From the NCBI GenBank assembly GCA_964650705.1, contig CAZYUJ010000009.1:1-63068 (forward strand): a DNA stretch of 63,068 bases. Direction: 5' to 3'. Source of the stretch: Faeciplasma sp964650705. GTDB lineage: Bacteria; Bacillota; Clostridia; Oscillospirales; Ruminococcaceae. Shown in pieces: positions 16,376-25,631 of the stretch. How positions within the stretch are numbered: position 1 is the stretch's first letter; each line of letters starts with the position of its first letter. The translations under genes and the position numbers were made by a program. Below the pieces are notes generated by a model. It worked only from the letters and a program-made list of their open reading frames with translations. It made no database searches and had not been told where the DNA came from.

Positions 16376-18091
16376 ATGCGAAAGCTCTTGAAATACTTCG
16401 ACGGATACAAGCTACAGTCACTGTGTGCGCCGTTTTTCAAAATAATCGAAGCCGTGTTCGAGCTTTTGGTTCCGTTCGTTGTTGCGGCAATCGTTGACAA
16501 GGGCATACCGTCCGGTGACAAGGGCTATATCGCCGCAATGTGCGGAGTTTTGGTGCTTTTGGGAGCAGTCGGCCTTGCGAGCACCTTGGCGGCACAGTAT
16601 TTCGCCGCAAAGGGAGCAGTCGGCTTTACGACCTCTTTGCGCCAAGCCCTCTTCGATCACATCCAAAGTCTCGGCTTTTCAGAGATCGACAAGCTCGGAA
16701 CCTCGACGCTCATAACACGCTTAACGAGCGACCTCAACCAAGTGCAGACGGGAGTAAATCTGACCCTGCGCCTTTTGATGCGTTCACCGTTCATCGTTTT
16801 CGGCGCTATGATAATGGCGTTCACCATCGATGCCGGGGCGGCGCTTGTTTTCGTTGTCGTCATCCCGATCCTGTCGGTGATCGTTTTCGGAATAATGCTT
16901 GCATGCATCCCTTTGTATTCCAAGGTTCAATCAAGACTTGATAAGGTCTTGTCCGTCACCCGTGAGAATTTGACGGGTGCGCGCGTTATCCGTGCATTCT
17001 GCAAGGAGGATGAAGAGATCGCCGAGTTCGATTCAAGAAACGAAGCGCTGACAAAGATCCAACAGTTTGTCGGAAAAGTATCTGCCATCATGAACCCTGT
17101 GACCGTAGTCATCGTAAACCTCGGCATCATCGCACTTATCTATATAGGTGCATTGAAGGTCGAGGCAGGGCTTTTGACACAGGGCATGGTCATAGCTTTA
17201 TATAACTATATGTCCCAGATCCTTATTGAACTCGTCAAGCTCGCAAACCTCATAATAACCATCACAAAGAGCTTGGCTTGTGCTAAGCGTATCGAAGCCG
17301 TTTTGGAGATCCAACCCGAAATGGCAAACGGCAGTATGACCGAAGGCGATCCCGCAAGCAGATATATTGCCGAATTCAAAAACGTCAGCTTCAGATATTC
17401 GGGCGCAGCGGCAGATTCGCTCGAAAACATCAGCTTCACTCTTCGAAGAGGGGAAACGGTGGGCATCATCGGCTCGACCGGTTGCGGAAAATCAACACTT
17501 GCCGGCCTTTTGCCTCGGTTTTATGATGCTACCGAAGGCGAAGTTCTTGTTGACGGAATTAATGTTATGGATTACGATCAGGTCTCGCTTAGAGATAAGA
17601 TCGGATTTGTGATGCAAAAGACAGTTTTATTTAAGGGAAGCATCAAAGAAAACCTTCGATTCGGAAAAGAAAACGCCACCGAGGAAGAGATGATCGAGGC
17701 GCTGACCTTAGCACAGGCGATAGATTTTGTCAGCGCCAGACCCGAAGGACTTGACTATCAGATCGAGCAAAACGCAAGAAACCTTTCGGGCGGACAGGCG
17801 CAGCGGCTAAGCATCGCAAGAGCGCTTATAAAGCACCCTGAGATATTGGTTTTGGACGATTCGTCCTCTGCTCTTGACTATGCAACAGACGCAAAGCTTC
17901 GCACAGCTATAAGAGAGCTTGAATATGATCCTGCTGTCTTGGTCGTATCTCAGCGAGTCGCAAGCGTTATGCACTGTGACAAGATAATCGTGTTGGAAGA
18001 CGGAGTGATGGCGGGAATGGGCGATCACAAAGAGCTTTTGGAATCCTGCCGCGAATACCGCGAGATCTATGACTCGCAGATCAAAGAATAG
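16376..18091 (+). CDS. Heterodimeric ABC exporter, subunit with degenerate Walker B
   Basis: A half-transporter of 571 aa: six membrane helices (residues about 15-300) fused to an ATPase domain. Walker A is GSTGCGKST (about 366-374) and the signature LSGGQ is canonical (about 470). After Walker B, however, the catalytic Glu is Asp (VLDDSSSALD). The adjacent partner gene has the opposite set: normal Walker B, altered signature. Together they make one competent and one degenerate ATP site, the standard arrangement of heterodimeric multidrug/lipid/peptide exporters. The substrate is unknown. AGGAAGGTG precedes the ATG. The partner gene starts 16 bases downstream. Confidence 0.93.
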   Translation: MRKLLKYFDGYKLQSLCAPFFKIIEAVFELLVPFVVAAIVDKGIPSGDKGYIAAMCGVLVLLGAVGLASTLAAQYFAAKGAVGFTTSLRQALFDHIQSLGFSEIDKLGTSTLITRLTSDLNQVQTGVNLTLRLLMRSPFIVFGAMIMAFTIDAGAALVFVVVIPILSVIVFGIMLACIPLYSKVQSRLDKVLSVTRENLTGARVIRAFCKEDEEIAEFDSRNEALTKIQQFVGKVSAIMNPVTVVIVNLGIIALIYIGALKVEAGLLTQGMVIALYNYMSQILIELVKLANLIITITKSLACAKRIEAVLEIQPEMANGSMTEGDPASRYIAEFKNVSFRYSGAAADSLENISFTLRRGETVGIIGSTGCGKSTLAGLLPRFYDATEGEVLVDGINVMDYDQVSLRDKIGFVMQKTVLFKGSIKENLRFGKENATEEEMIEALTLAQAIDFVSARPEGLDYQIEQNARNLSGGQAQRLSIARALIKHPEILVLDDSSSALDYATDAKLRTAIRELEYDPAVLVVSQRVASVMHCDKIIVLEDGVMAGMGDHKELLESCREYREIYDSQIKE

Positions 18092-18107
18092 GGAAGGAGC
18101 ATGACTG

Positions 18108-19853
18108 ATGGCTAAACAAAAAGCAACCAAAGGCACAGCCAAGCGTGTCATATTGCTCCTCAAAAGATATTTACCGCTGATAATCATTTCAATAATTTTG
18201 GCGGCGGCATCGGTGATACTCTCGCTCTATGTTCCCGTTTTGTTCGGTGATGCTATCGACAGCATCGTTGAAGAGGGCAGAGTAAACTTCGATATAATTG
18301 CAAAAACGCTTGTATATGCGGCAATAATCAGTGCGGTTTCTGCGCTTGCGAGCTGGCTGATGACCACCATCAATAACAGAATAACCTTTTTAACGGTCAG
18401 AGACATAAGAGAAATGGCGTTCAGGAAGATCTCTCATCTTCCGCTTAAATACATTGACTCACACGCAACGGGCGAGCTCACAAGCCGCGTCATCGCAGAC
18501 GTTGACCAGTTCGCAGACGGCTTGCTGTTGGGCTTCTCACAGTTCTTCACAGGGATCGTGACGATCGTGACAACGCTTGTTTTCATGTTCACGATAAGCT
18601 GGAAGATAACCCTTGTGGCAGTCGTTTTAACACCTTTGTCGCTGTTTGTGGCGAGATTTATTTCAAAGAACACCTATGATCTGTTTAAGAAGCAATCGGA
18701 AATAAGAGGCGAGCAGACCGCACTTATCGACGAGATGATCGGCAACCAAAAGGTCGTTTTGGCTTATAATTACGTTGATGATGCTCACACAAGATTTGAA
18801 AAGATCAACTCCGAGCTTGAGACGACTTCCCGAAAGGCGATCTTCTTATCAAGCCTTGTAAACCCCTCGACAAGATTTGTGAACGCAATCGTATATGCCG
18901 CAGTGGGGCTTATGGGCGCTTTGTCGGTCGTCGGCGGAACGGTAACGGTCGGCGGGCTGACGGCAATTTTGAACTATGCGAACCAATATACCAAGCCGTT
19001 TAATGAGATAAGCGGCGTTATGACCGAGCTTTCCAACGCTTTGGCGTGTGCATCGAGAATGTTCGAGCTTTTGGACGCTGAGGTCGAGGAGTCGGACGAA
19101 AACAACTTAGGCATTGAGAATATCACAGGTCACGTCGAGCTCAAGGACGTTTCGTTCAGCTACGTTCCTGAGCGCAAGCTTATCGAGGGCTTTAACCTCA
19201 AGGTCAAGCCTGGACAAAGGATCGCCGTCGTCGGCCCAACGGGCTGTGGAAAGACGACTCTTATAAACCTTTTGATGAGATTTTATGACGTCACCTCCGG
19301 CGAGATCTCTGTCGAGGGCAATGACATAAGAGACATCACCCGAGAGTCGCTCAGACGGGGATATGGCATGGTGCTGCAGGAAACTTGGCTCAAGTCGGGC
19401 ACGATTCGCGATAACATCTGTATGGGCAAGCCCCAAGCTACCGACGAAGAGATGATAGAGGCAGCAAAAGCCACTCACGCTCACAGCTTTATAAAGCGCT
19501 TGCCTCAAGGCTATGATACCGTTATCGGTGAAGAGGGCGGCAACCTCTCACAGGGACAAAAACAGCTTTTGTGCATAACAAGAGTGATGCTCACCCAGCC
19601 GCCGATGCTCATTTTGGACGAAGCGACATCCTCTATCGACACAAAGACCGAAATTCGTGTCCAGCGTGCATTCGAGAAGCTCATGAAGGGGAAGACCAGC
19701 TTTATCGTAGCTCACAGACTTTCAACAATAATGACTGCTGATGTGATACTTGTCATGCGTGACGGAAACATCATCGAGCAGGGAACACATAGCGAGCTTA
19801 TGGCGAAGGGCGGATTCTATTGCGAGCTTTATAACAGCCAGTTTAAGCATTAA
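18108..19853 (+). CDS. Heterodimeric ABC exporter, partner subunit with altered signature motif
   Basis: The second half-transporter, 581 aa, with an N-terminal six-helix domain (about 20-310) and a C-terminal ATPase. Walker A is GPTGCGKTT (about 375-383) and Walker B plus catalytic Glu is LILDEATSSID, both intact. The signature reads LSQGQ instead of LSGGQ. In the dimer this altered signature faces the degenerate Walker B of the partner, so the observed substitutions fall in the same composite ATP site, a strong sign that the two genes encode one complex. GGAAGGAG lies before the ATG. No terminator follows before the next gene. Confidence 0.93.
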   Translation: MAKQKATKGTAKRVILLLKRYLPLIIISIILAAASVILSLYVPVLFGDAIDSIVEEGRVNFDIIAKTLVYAAIISAVSALASWLMTTINNRITFLTVRDIREMAFRKISHLPLKYIDSHATGELTSRVIADVDQFADGLLLGFSQFFTGIVTIVTTLVFMFTISWKITLVAVVLTPLSLFVARFISKNTYDLFKKQSEIRGEQTALIDEMIGNQKVVLAYNYVDDAHTRFEKINSELETTSRKAIFLSSLVNPSTRFVNAIVYAAVGLMGALSVVGGTVTVGGLTAILNYANQYTKPFNEISGVMTELSNALACASRMFELLDAEVEESDENNLGIENITGHVELKDVSFSYVPERKLIEGFNLKVKPGQRIAVVGPTGCGKTTLINLLMRFYDVTSGEISVEGNDIRDITRESLRRGYGMVLQETWLKSGTIRDNICMGKPQATDEEMIEAAKATHAHSFIKRLPQGYDTVIGEEGGNLSQGQKQLLCITRVMLTQPPMLILDEATSSIDTKTEIRVQRAFEKLMKGKTSFIVAHRLSTIMTADVILVMRDGNIIEQGTHSELMAKGGFYCELYNSQFKH

Positions 19854-19919
19854 GGACCGTACTACATCGCCGCTAACAAGCATATACTTGACCAAAACCA
19901 TTTGAAAAGGGGAAAAGGT

Positions 19920-20384
19920 ATGTTTGTTAAGACGGTTAATGTAAAAAATGCTTGCAAAACGGTGTTCACGGTTTTGTTTATTGCGCTGGCGATCCTGGCG
20001 GTTATTTTGTTCGTGAGAAATCTGACATCAGACAGCTCCGTGATCTTGGAGACAGAGGAGCAAAGACAGGAGTTTTTGCACTCTTTGGGCTGGCAGGTCA
20101 GTGCGGAGCCCATTGACGTCCGTGAGGTCATCATTCCTTCGGAGTGGAACGAGGTCTTCTCGCAATATAACGCCATCCAGATGCAACAGGGCTTTGACCT
20201 TGATGCTCACAGAGGAAAAAACGTAACTATTTATACCTATGAAGTGTATAACTATGAGGATAAGCCGGAAAACATGATCGCAAACCTTATGGTCTATGAG
20301 AACAAGCTCATCGGCGGCGACGTTAGCTGCACAGAGCTCGGCGGATTTATTCAAGGGCTTATGAAGATAGAAAATAACGAATGA
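19920..20384 (+). CDS. DUF4830-domain membrane-anchored protein
   Basis: A 154-aa protein with one N-terminal membrane helix (about 15-35) and an extracytoplasmic domain. The C-terminal half matches DUF4830: it has DAHRGKNVTIYTYEVYNYED and ends in NKLIGGDVSCTELGGFIQGL, the characteristic I-G-G-D ... G-F segment. Function is unknown. I chose ATG 19920, preceded by AAAGGGG; a TTG 18 bases upstream is in frame but overlaps that site. The pseudouridine synthase gene begins 10 bases after its stop, so they are probably co-transcribed. Confidence 0.8.
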   Translation: MFVKTVNVKNACKTVFTVLFIALAILAVILFVRNLTSDSSVILETEEQRQEFLHSLGWQVSAEPIDVREVIIPSEWNEVFSQYNAIQMQQGFDLDAHRGKNVTIYTYEVYNYEDKPENMIANLMVYENKLIGGDVSCTELGGFIQGLMKIENNE

Positions 20385-20394
20385 CGGAGACAAA

Positions 20395-21102
20395 ATGGGA
20401 GTTCAAAGACTTGACAAGTTTATATCCAACCAGTGCTATGAGCTCTCGCGGAGCGAGGTCAAAAAGCTTTTGGCAAAGGGGAAAATAACCGTTAACGGAA
20501 AGACCGTTAAAAAGGCTGACGAAAAGATATCTCCCGAAAGCGACACCGTTTGTGTCGAGGGCAAAAAGATAACGTATAAAAAGCATTTATATATAATGCT
20601 CAACAAGCCGGCAGGGGTGGTTTGCGCCACCCGTGACGGCATTTCGCCTACTGTTTTGGCACTTTTGCCGGATGAGCTGAAGCGCGATGGACTTTTCCCT
20701 GCGGGCAGACTTGACAAGGACACCGAAGGATTCGTGTTGATAACCGATGACGGCGCCTTGGCTCACAAAATGCTTGCGCCGAAGAGCCATGTGCCGAAGC
20801 TTTACTATGCGGAGCTCGAAAGAGAGCTTGTCAAAAACGCCGAGGAAGAATTTCAAAGGGGAATGACTCTTTCGGACGGGACAGGCTGTTTGCCGGCTGA
20901 GCTTGAGCGAATTGATGAAACCCACTGTCTTGTGACTCTTCATGAGGGGATGTTCCATCAGGTGAAAAGAATGTTTGAAGCTCTTGATAATCGGGTCGTA
21001 TATTTAAAGAGGATAAAGATCGGCGGAGTCGAGCTCGATAAGGCTCTTGAGCTCGGCGAGGTCAGAGAATTGACGGAAAATGAGGTGTCAAGTCTCCTTT
21101 AA
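20395..21102 (+). CDS. 16S rRNA pseudouridine synthase, RsuA family
   Basis: An RsuA/RluB/E/F-type pseudouridine synthase of 235 aa. It has an N-terminal S4 RNA-binding domain (about 3-60) and a catalytic domain. The motif GRLDKDTEGFVLITDDG holds the catalytic Asp; MLNKPAGVVCATRD and the C-terminal GMFHQVKRMFEALDNRVVYLKRIKIG are diagnostic of the small-subunit branch (target normally U516). GGAG precedes the ATG. It ends about 165 bases before the MsmK gene, with no clear hairpin in between. The family is certain; the exact target base is inferred. Confidence 0.92.
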   Translation: MGVQRLDKFISNQCYELSRSEVKKLLAKGKITVNGKTVKKADEKISPESDTVCVEGKKITYKKHLYIMLNKPAGVVCATRDGISPTVLALLPDELKRDGLFPAGRLDKDTEGFVLITDDGALAHKMLAPKSHVPKLYYAELERELVKNAEEEFQRGMTLSDGTGCLPAELERIDETHCLVTLHEGMFHQVKRMFEALDNRVVYLKRIKIGGVELDKALELGEVRELTENEVSSLL

Positions 21103-21157
21103 AACCAAGCCTAAAGCAAGTTTTGACATTTTTCCGTCAAATTTAATAAACCCTAAC

Positions 21158-21236
21158 GAACAAGTTTGTTCAAAAAAACACTTGTGTATTTTGGAAAGCA
21201 AAGGTATAATATAATCTGTAACTAATGTAGATTAGT
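21158..21236 (+). promoter_or_regulatory. Promoter and candidate operators of the MsmK-type ATPase gene
   Basis: A -10 TATAAT at 21205-21210 has a weak -35 TTGTGT (21182-21187) at 17 bases. Two dyads flank it: GAACAA-GT-TTGTTC (21158-21171) upstream and ACTAAT-GTAG-ATTAGT (21221-21236) over the presumed start region. The latter could be an operator or a short 5' hairpin. The regulator is unknown. Confidence 0.5.
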
Positions 21237-21268
21237 ATAAATAATTCGGCAAAGGGAGGCCTTTTTCA

Positions 21269-22411
21269 ATGGCTAGCTTATCACTTAAGCACATCTACAA
21301 GAAATATCCCGGCGGTGTTGTTGCCGTTTCGGACTTCTGCTTAGAAGTTAAGGATAAGGAATTCATCATCTTCGTTGGTCCTTCTGGTTGCGGTAAGTCC
21401 ACAACCTTGCGTATGATCGCAGGTCTTGAAGAGATCACAGACGGCGAACTTTATATCGGCAACAGACTTGTTAACGATATCGCTCCTAAGGACAGAGATA
21501 TTGCGATGGTATTCCAGAACTATGCTCTTTATCCTCATATGACTGTTTTCGAAAACATGGCATTCGGTCTTAAACTCAGAAAGACCCCTAAGGATCAGAT
21601 CGCAAGAAAGGTTGAAGAAGCTGCTAGAATCCTCGACATCTCTCACCTTTTGGACAGAAAGCCTAAGGCTCTCTCCGGCGGTCAGAGACAGCGTGTTGCT
21701 TTGGGTCGTGCTCTCGTTCGTGAGCCTCAGGTATTCTTGCTCGACGAACCTCTTTCCAACCTCGACGCTAAGCTCAGAGCTCAGATGAGAACTGAGATCG
21801 CTCTCTTGCATAAGAGACTCGGTACAACCTTTATCTACGTAACTCACGACCAGACCGAAGCTATGACAATGGCTGACAGAATCGTAGTTATGAAGGACGG
21901 CTTCATCCAGCAGGTCGACACTCCTCAGACTCTTTACTCCTATCCTTGCAACGTATTCGTAGCAGGATTTATCGGATCTCCTCAGATGAACTTCATCGAA
22001 TCCAAGCTCATCAAGATCGATGGCAAGTATAATGTTGAATTCGGTTCTGAAGACACCAAGGAATCCAGAGGAAGAAAGTTCTATATCGAGCTTCCTGAAT
22101 CCAAGGTTAACGAAGAAGTATTGCTTCCTTACCTCAACAAGGAAGTTATCGTAGGCGTTCGTCCCGAATGCATCCACGATGAAGAAATGTTCATCTCCAC
22201 CGCTAAGACCGGTATCATCGAAGCTACTGTTAACGTTGCTGAAATGATGGGTGCTGAGACTTACCTCTACCTCAGCTGTGAAGGCATCAGCCTTACTGCA
22301 AGAGTTTCCAACCGTTCTACTGCAAGACCTCAGGACGTTATCAAGTGCGCTTTGGATGCTAACAGAATCCACATCTTCGATAAGGAAACTGAAAAGGTTA
22401 TCGTTAACTGA
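21269..22411 (+). CDS. Sugar ABC importer ATPase, MsmK/UgpC (MalK) type
   Basis: The ATP-hydrolysing subunit of CUT1-type carbohydrate importers, 380 aa. Walker A GPSGCGKST (about 37-45), Q-loop, signature LSGGQRQRVALGRALVR, Walker B LLDEPLSNLDAKLR and the His-switch THDQTEAM are all canonical. A C-terminal OB-type regulatory domain follows (about 240-380). The gene stands alone with its own promoter and terminator, with no permease beside it. Stand-alone MsmK proteins in Bacillota energise several importers in trans. The two permease pairs at 34.9-36.8 and 41.7-43.8 kb lack an ATPase and are natural clients (inference). Its codons are strongly biased, suggesting high expression. AAAGGGAGG precedes the ATG. 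Confidence 0.93.
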   Translation: MASLSLKHIYKKYPGGVVAVSDFCLEVKDKEFIIFVGPSGCGKSTTLRMIAGLEEITDGELYIGNRLVNDIAPKDRDIAMVFQNYALYPHMTVFENMAFGLKLRKTPKDQIARKVEEAARILDISHLLDRKPKALSGGQRQRVALGRALVREPQVFLLDEPLSNLDAKLRAQMRTEIALLHKRLGTTFIYVTHDQTEAMTMADRIVVMKDGFIQQVDTPQTLYSYPCNVFVAGFIGSPQMNFIESKLIKIDGKYNVEFGSEDTKESRGRKFYIELPESKVNEEVLLPYLNKEVIVGVRPECIHDEEMFISTAKTGIIEATVNVAEMMGAETYLYLSCEGISLTARVSNRSTARPQDVIKCALDANRIHIFDKETEKVIVN

Positions 22412-22434
22412 TAACTCCTCAAAAACGAAAAAAC

Positions 22435-22463
22435 GGCTGCCTTCATTTCGGGCAGCCTTTTTT
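22435..22463 (+). terminator. Intrinsic terminator after the MsmK-type gene
   Basis: GGCTGCC (22435-22441) pairs with GGCAGCC (22451-22457), followed by six T. Confidence 0.92.
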
Positions 22464-22490
22464 ATACATTTGAAAGGAACACTATAAACT

Positions 22491-23717
22491 ATGTTGAAAA
22501 GGATCATTGTTATGGCGCTTGTTTTAACTCTCGGAGCATCGCTTTTGTCGGGATGCTCGAAAAACGTAACTGCAAAATCGGGACTCGAATGGATCGACAG
22601 CCCTTCCTCAAAAGAGGAGTGGATGCAAAACGCAAAGATCACCTCGCTGACCGATCTGGGCAACACATATCGCTTGAAGAATGTTATTGAAAAAGCGAAG
22701 AACGGCGAGGATGTGACTATCGCTTATATCGGCGGCTCGATCACCGAAGGCGACAGCCTGCCCACAAGCTATGCAGCACGCTCCTATGACTATTTTGTTG
22801 AGACATTTGCAAAGGACGCTGACAAGTGTCACTATGTAAATGCAGGTATCAGCGGAACGCCCTCGGTCTTGGGGTCGCTTCGACTTGAAAATGATGTTCT
22901 GAGCCACGATCCCGATATCGTTTTCGTTGAATTTGCTGTTAACGACGGCGGCGAGGATATCTATTACGACGCTTATGAATCTATCATCAGAGAATGCTTG
23001 GAATATGAGAGCAAGCCCGCTGTTATCCTCTTGTTCGCAAGAATGGAAGCAGGCTGGACGAGCCAGGACTGGAAAAAGCAGATCGGCGCACACTATGACC
23101 TCTCGATGATATCCTATGCCGACGGTATTACATATCTGTTCGACAACGGCGTTATGGAGTGGAGAGAATTCTCAAACGACTATGCTCATCCTCACGCAGA
23201 GGGAAATGCTGTTGTCGCTGACTTTATTGCATATTTCTATGACGAGGTCAACAGACTTGATGCACCGGAAGCCGATATCAATGTCGATGCGATAGATCCG
23301 CTCTATGCTGAGTTTTATCTGAATGCTCACATGATAACCAATGCGAACGGCGCACCCGTCGACTTGGGCGCATGGAAAGACGGCTCCTCGGGATTCCATT
23401 ATTCGGACGGCTGGAAGAAGACCTGGGGCGACGACAACGAGCCTTTAGTTTTCGAATTCACCGGCAAGCACGCTTATGTTGTATATCCTGCATCGGGAAC
23501 GAACACATTCGGGACGTTGGTTGCAAACGTATATTTCAACGGCGAGCTTGTTAAGACTGTTGAACTCGAAGAGTATCTTGAAGGCGGATGGAACTGTCCG
23601 TATGTAGGGACGCTCCACCATTCGGCTGTGGCGGGCGAATACAGAATCGAATTCACCGCAAAGGAAGACAACATCAAGTGTGATCTTCAGGTCTTGGCGG
23701 TTGCATATACCGACTAG
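22491..23717 (+). CDS. SGNH/GDSL-hydrolase lipoprotein (probable carbohydrate esterase)
   Basis: A surface lipoprotein of 408 aa. The signal peptide ends in LLSGC (Cys22). The SGNH hydrolase domain (about 60-260) shows block I GGSITEG with nucleophile Ser83, block II around AGISGTPS (Gly), block III AVND (Asn) and block V DYAHPHAEGN with Asp230 and His233. A C-terminal beta-sandwich-like region of about 140 residues follows. Enzymes of this layout usually remove acetyl groups from plant or cell-wall polysaccharides; the substrate here is inferred only. It has AAAGGA upstream of its ATG and a terminator behind it. No promoter distinct from the upstream terminator region was recognised. Confidence 0.88.
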   Translation: MLKRIIVMALVLTLGASLLSGCSKNVTAKSGLEWIDSPSSKEEWMQNAKITSLTDLGNTYRLKNVIEKAKNGEDVTIAYIGGSITEGDSLPTSYAARSYDYFVETFAKDADKCHYVNAGISGTPSVLGSLRLENDVLSHDPDIVFVEFAVNDGGEDIYYDAYESIIRECLEYESKPAVILLFARMEAGWTSQDWKKQIGAHYDLSMISYADGITYLFDNGVMEWREFSNDYAHPHAEGNAVVADFIAYFYDEVNRLDAPEADINVDAIDPLYAEFYLNAHMITNANGAPVDLGAWKDGSSGFHYSDGWKKTWGDDNEPLVFEFTGKHAYVVYPASGTNTFGTLVANVYFNGELVKTVELEEYLEGGWNCPYVGTLHHSAVAGEYRIEFTAKEDNIKCDLQVLAVAYTD

Positions 23718-23732
23718 CAAATACGGAAAAGG

Positions 23733-23759
23733 GGAGAGGCGATGAGTCTCTCCTTTTTT
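23733..23759 (+). terminator. Intrinsic terminator after the SGNH hydrolase gene
   Basis: GGAGAG (23733-23738) pairs with CTCTCC (23748-23753), followed by six T. Confidence 0.85.
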
Positions 23760-23781
23760 ATTTGCGATCACGCCGCGCGCC

Positions 23782-23999
23782 GCGGCACTCGGCTCGCCCT
23801 GCTCGCCTACGCCGCGCCACAGCGGCTCACATCTGCGGGCGCCGCACCTTTGGGCGAAGCCCGATCGGCGCCGAAGGCGCCGATCAGCCCTGCCGCCTTC
23901 GGCGGCAGGGCGCCCGCGCTTCGCGCGGGCGGGGCTTCGCCCATACATCGCCGAAGGCGATACCTTTGCGGCGTGGTCCTCGAAGAGAACGAGTGCCGC
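23782..23999. repeat. GC-rich array of triloop hairpins enclosed by long inverted arms
   Basis: An extremely GC-rich intergenic module. Outer arms GCGGCACTCG (23782-23791) and CGAGTGCCGC (23990-23999) pair perfectly, and ACGCCGC (23809-23815) pairs with GCGGCGT (23968-23974). Inside is a run of perfect hairpins that nearly all have a GAA or TTC triloop: 23852-23862, 23863-23885 (10-bp arms), 23888-23910 (10-bp arms), 23911-23931 (9-bp arms), 23932-23942 and 23947-23961. No credible gene is present. It is similar in style to the element at 16237 but different in sequence. Confidence 0.75.
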
Positions 24000-24018
24000 A
24001 TTCGACTTTTTCGGCAAC

Positions 24019-24042
24019 AAAAAAGCCTCCCGAAAGGGAGGC
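24019..24042 (-). terminator. Intrinsic terminator of rny
   Basis: GCCTCCC (24025-24031) pairs with GGGAGGC (24036-24042). On the minus strand it is followed by six T (24019-24024). It lies 20 bases after the rny stop codon. Confidence 0.92.
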
Positions 24043-24062
24043 TTGATCTTTGCTTACTTTAA

Positions 24063-25631
24063 TTACTTAGCGTATTCAACAGCTCTTGATTCGCGGATGA
24101 TGTTGACCTTGATCTGACCGGGATAATCCATCTCATCCTCGATCTTCTTGGCGATCTCACGTGCAACGACGATCATTCTTTCATCGTTTACCTTTTCGGG
24201 AGCGACCATGATTCTTACCTCACGGCCGGCCTGAATTGCGAAGGACTTGTCAACGCCTTCGAACGACGAACAGATCTCTTCGAGCTTTTCCAAACGCTTG
24301 ATATAGGATTCGAAGTTTTCGCTTCTTGCGGCAGGGCGTGCAGCAGAGATAGCGTCGGCAGCCTGTACGAGTGCGGCGATCACGGAGTGGATCTCAACGT
24401 CACCGTGGTGAGCTTCAATAGCGTGGATGATGTCGGGAGATTCATGATATTTCTTACAAACATCAACACCGATCTGAACGTGGCTTCCTTCGATCTCGTG
24501 GCTGAGTGCCTTACCGATATCGTGCAAGAGTCCGGCTCTTCTTGCTAAAGCAGGGTCAACGCCCAACTCGCTTGCCATCATTCCTGCGAGGCGGGCAACC
24601 TCGATAGAGTGGTTCAAAACGTTCTGGCGGTAGCTGGTTCTATAATGGAGACGTCCGATAAGCTTAACAAGCTCATGGTTGAGACCGTGGATATTAGCTT
24701 CAAGGATAGCTCTTTCACCCTCGGACTTGATGACCTGTTCAACCTCACGGCGAGCCTTGTCAACCATTTCTTCGATTCTGGTGGGATGGATTCTTCCGTC
24801 CTGGATGAGCTTTTCGAGAGCGATACGTGCAACCTCACGTCTGACGGGATCGAAGCAGGAAAGTGTGATAGCTTCGGGAGTATCGTCAATAATGAGGTCA
24901 ACGCCTGTGAGAGTTTCGAGGGCACGGATATTTCTTCCTTCACGTCCGATGATTCTGCCCTTCATTTCGTCATTAGGCAACGGAACAACGCTGACAGCGG
25001 ATTCGGAAACCTGATCTGCGGCGCATCTTGCAATTGCGAGCGAGATAAGCTGTCTTGCCTTGGCTTCACATTCCTCCTTAGCCTGTTGCTCATAGGAAAC
25101 GATCTTGACTGCCTTTTCGTGAACAAGGTCATCATCGAGCTGCTTGAGCAAATATTCCTTTGCCTGGTCGATGGTGAAGCCGGAGATACGCTCAAGTATC
25201 TCGAGCTGGCTGTTCTTGATCTTCTCAGCCTCTTCGAGCTTGCCGTCAGCCTGCTTCAGCTTTTGCTGAACAGCTTCCTCTTTTTTGTCGAGGGCGTCGA
25301 TCTTGCGATCAAGGGTTTCTTCTTTTTGCTGGATTCTTCTTTCCTGACGTGAAACTTCGCTTCTGCGTTCTTTGATTTCACGTTCGGATTCTGTTCTTGC
25401 TTTGTAGATCTCGTCTTTGGCTTCGATGAGCTTTTCTTTTTTAAGCGATTCTGCCTTTTTCTTGGCATCATCAACTATTCTTTCGGCTTCCTGCTCAGCC
25501 GAGCCAATTTGTGCTTCTGCGATTTTCTTTCTATGGTTAACGCCGGCTTTAAATGAGATGAGTCCGCTGACAGCAGCTCCGACTATTAAAGCAGCCAAAC
25601 ATAAAAGTAATGCCACAATTATTGATATCAT
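24063..25631 (-). CDS. rny: Ribonuclease Y
   Basis: RNase Y, 522 aa, the membrane-anchored endoribonuclease that initiates mRNA decay in Bacillota. The N-terminal helix (about 3-25) is followed by a long charged coiled coil (about 30-190), a KH RNA-binding domain containing GRIIGREGRNIRALETLTGVDL, and an HD domain with the metal-binding RRAGLLHDIGKALSHE pair. The C-terminal conserved domain ends in VEYAK, as is usual. It is a single-gene unit with a promoter at 25738-25766 and a terminator at 24019. Identification is secure. Confidence 0.97.
   Translation of the reverse strand: MISIIVALLLCLAALIVGAAVSGLISFKAGVNHRKKIAEAQIGSAEQEAERIVDDAKKKAESLKKEKLIEAKDEIYKARTESEREIKERRSEVSRQERRIQQKEETLDRKIDALDKKEEAVQQKLKQADGKLEEAEKIKNSQLEILERISGFTIDQAKEYLLKQLDDDLVHEKAVKIVSYEQQAKEECEAKARQLISLAIARCAADQVSESAVSVVPLPNDEMKGRIIGREGRNIRALETLTGVDLIIDDTPEAITLSCFDPVRREVARIALEKLIQDGRIHPTRIEEMVDKARREVEQVIKSEGERAILEANIHGLNHELVKLIGRLHYRTSYRQNVLNHSIEVARLAGMMASELGVDPALARRAGLLHDIGKALSHEIEGSHVQIGVDVCKKYHESPDIIHAIEAHHGDVEIHSVIAALVQAADAISAARPAARSENFESYIKRLEKLEEICSSFEGVDKSFAIQAGREVRIMVAPEKVNDERMIVVAREIAKKIEDEMDYPGQIKVNIIRESRAVEYAK

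Noticed and set aside
21341..22666. 441-codon open frame opposite the MsmK-type ATPase gene
   Set aside because: Fully antisense to a gene with every ABC motif; the long frame results from the strong codon bias of the real gene.
23742..24062. Open frames of 64-106 codons on both strands in the GC-rich intergenic block
   Set aside because: Arise because palindromic GC-rich DNA lacks stop codons; Arg/Ala/Gly-rich products without ribosome sites.
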